NCBI RefSeq assembly: GCF_000003815.2
Contig: NC_049980.1
Location: 25,874,272-25,938,271 of the forward strand
Direction of reading: 5' to 3'
DNA length: 64,000 bases
DNA from: Branchiostoma floridae
Lineage: Eukaryota > Chordata > Leptocardii > Amphioxiformes > Branchiostomatidae
This document shows positions 61,701-64,000 of this stretch, piece by piece; positions within the stretch are counted from its first letter, which is position 1, and each line of letters begins with the position of its first letter. The translations under genes and the position numbers were made by a program. The notes beneath the pieces are model-generated. The model saw only the letters and a program-made list of their open reading frames with translations. It ran no database searches and was not told the origin of the DNA.

Positions 61701-64000
61701 GCTGGGAAAACTGACCAAGGTGGGGAGGGGAATTATTTGGTATTGGCTGGATGGGAAGTGCTGCGTCTTCCATGGCTAATTAAACATGTTTCATTTTCAG
61801 CCTTACTGGCTTCATTGATCAGGGACTGGGGTATTATATATGAATGACCAGTGCAGGGGCCCAGCCCGGCCAGCATACAAAAGGTGACCCAACAGGAAAA
61901 GATTTTATTTTGTCACAACTGATGGTTTCAAGTGGAAAACTTCCAGTGACTAGCCATGCGATGGTTGTGATGAAGGTATAATAAGACTTGTTGTGTCAAT
62001 ATGAAGCCCCAACAATACCCGCCAGTGGCATAATTACTTCATTCCTGATTGTCTCCAATTCCCATGGTGACGCCTGCCTGAGTAAATGTAAATGATATTT
62101 GCATAATGCGTCCCTTTACCCAATTTCGGTGAGTTGTTCTTCTCACCGCCTGGTGTGAAAAAATGTGACCAACTGTGCATCCATGCGCCATGCACCTGTT
62201 AGGGACAGTTGGTCAGCCTGTCAATCAGTCTCTGGGACCTGCTAGAACAGCAGAAATCGTCAAAATACACACCCCTGGCCGTTAGTCACCTTGAAGTCAG
62301 GCTACAGGAGGTGATGATTTATTTACAGTCTGCCACTGTTGCCCACACTGGGCATTTACAATGGAGTTTCGGTTTAATCAGGTTTTTGTGTAGTGGAGGT
62401 TGAACTATTAAAGGCTTTGTACAAGCTGTCAGCTAGGATGTTAACCTGAGGCTCTTTCTGTGATTGACCAAAACCTTCAACTGTACTTATATGCTGGAGG
62501 TCTAATCATCACTGCAGTAAATGAAACTCAGAACCCAAAATTATTCAGTTATCACTTTTATGAAAACATTATGATACACAGTTTTCAGTGTATACTGCTT
62601 ATGATTTCCCAAGATCATAAACTAATACAATCTTTGTAGAGTCAGTTTACATAAATCCTCCTGAGCTCGCTATGTACCAATACTGAATGGGCAGGATATT
62701 TAAAGTATGAGAAACTGAGGTCTGGTGTATACCCAGGGCAATATGTGTATTAAGTAAGGGGAAGTTTTAATTTCACAAGGTCAGGACAGCAGATTTGCAA
62801 ATGTTCTGTCAATCTCATCTGAATCAGCTGCCTGTCTTGCCATATATACACATGCGCATCGCAGTGACAGATGCAGCACATAGCAACACAACACGACTCC
62901 TTTCTCTGCAGCATTACAGCCTCCTCCAGCGCTAACCGAATACTTTTTCCTTATACATCCACAGGGTCGACATTCTGTGGTGGTCATTTGGGACGGCATG
63001 TCAAGAATTTGTGTTTGCATGAGATACTTTTGACCATGCAGCACTATGCAGACCATGGGGCTATATTAGTCACAACTAAATTACTGTCTTCAGCACCCTG
63101 GTGACAAGACAGCTGACCATGCCTTTCTGTTGGCCCTGGCCCTGTCACTCTTTTCTACCATCCTCTATTTTAGATGTCATGAAAAAATTGATTCAACCAG
63201 CGATTAACAAATTTGCAGAAACCCAGGACGAGAAACCTGCTATTATCAATCAATCAATCAATAAGAATGGGTGTGGTGAAAGGATGTATTCGTTGCAAAA
63301 GAGCACTGATCTAATCCTACTCACAAAATGAGAGCAGATGAGACCCAAGTAGAAAAGGAAGAAATTGTCCCTCTGGTTAACAATGGAAGTACCTGTATCT
63401 GTTAAGCAGCAATCCTTTCCAACTGCTGTTAACACTGTTTTGTCGACCCACCACCCCTCCCACCCAGCATCTGCTAACCTATTGACAATTTTGTACTTTG
63501 CACAGATACTACTTCATAGTCGAAACTAAAAGAACTAGTTACACTCTATAAAATGGTGCCCCACGTACGAATATCATGTCTTTTATATTGTCTAGTAGTC
63601 ATTTGGGTGTGGTTATCTTTCATAACATTTTCTTATTACTACTCAAATTTTACCTAGGTATTCTTTTTTTATTTACAAGATCTTGTAATAATACTCAAGC
63701 CCTTAAGAGGTAAAGCCTGACATCTTAGGCCACAGCTAAAAAAAAGTCATATGTAATCTAATTTCCCCCATCAAATCTGCATAGGGATGGGTCAATACCA
63801 AATCATGTAGATGGACAGCACAACAGATGGGACCCAGCAGCAGGGGGCTGTACAGCAAGGAGGCTGCCTGTCCCTACACCTGTGTCACAGGCCTGCTCAG
63901 AAACTCCCTCCCTTCTTCATGTGAAGTTCCTGCACCTGCTGAACATGCCTCAGACCCTCTAACACACTCCCTCATGTAGAGTCCATAAACTTGTGTTGCA

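Larger units (their letters stand above)
49584..64000 (+). other. Long MIB1 intron continuing past the window
   Basis: After the donor at 49583/49584 I find no exon encoding the remaining ankyrin or RING domains. Apart from the repeats listed separately, 51432-53264 and 53791-55442 are AT-rich with nothing recognised. 55790-60050 is also AT-rich. 60050-62400 is less AT-rich and denser in factor-binding-like motifs, including TGACCTTGA at 60279-60287. 62400-64000 shows nothing I can name. The absence of exons is judged by eye only. Confidence 0.6.

Overview
The window looks like nuclear DNA of an invertebrate deuterostome, most likely an amphioxus (Branchiostoma). The evidence is many short exons with GT/AG introns of a few hundred bases, animal-type proteins close to the vertebrate versions (RRM2, STPG1, neurensin, MIB1), AT-rich introns, and many small inverted-repeat transposons and minisatellites. 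The genus is inference; nothing prokaryotic is present. All gene models were built by hand from splice signals and reading-frame phase. In every model the exon lengths keep one open frame from ATG to stop (or to the window edge for MIB1).

Layout. (1) 1-1447: no supported gene. (2) 1448-4189, minus: a five-exon F-box/WD40 gene. (3) 6517-17179, minus, with a 5' UTR exon near 18232-18400: a 23-coding-exon F-box/leucine-rich-repeat gene of about 912 residues. (4) 20281-24258, minus: complete ribonucleotide reductase small subunit (RRM2) with every metal ligand, the radical tyrosine and the C-terminal tail. (5) 25004-28580, plus: STPG1, head to head with RRM2 across 745 bp that carries three CCAAT boxes exactly 41 bp apart and E2F-like sites. 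(6) 31590-32689, plus: a two-exon neurensin-like membrane protein. (7) 34.2-64 kb, plus: the 5' two thirds of mind bomb 1 (MIB1). Twelve coding exons end at 49583; the remaining ankyrin and RING exons are not seen, so the last 14.4 kb is one very long intron.

The MIB1 introns hold most of the mobile and repetitive DNA: a Harbinger-like element (37342-38071) with its pre-insertion site kept in a neighbouring duplicate, a degenerate LINE fragment, an element with long terminal inverted repeats, a fold-back element, a 170-bp tandem repeat beside a splice donor, a 33-bp minisatellite, a 5-bp satellite-like array and a small hAT-like element.

Functional themes. Three of the six genes are ubiquitin-ligase parts (two F-box proteins and MIB1). 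RRM2 is in vertebrates a target of regulated proteolysis and of E2F transcription, and E2F-type sites lie around its first exons. This co-location may be chance. I did not find a clearly new multi-gene system; the best leads are the periodic CCAAT promoter, the divergent F-box/LRR gene and the dated transposon insertion.
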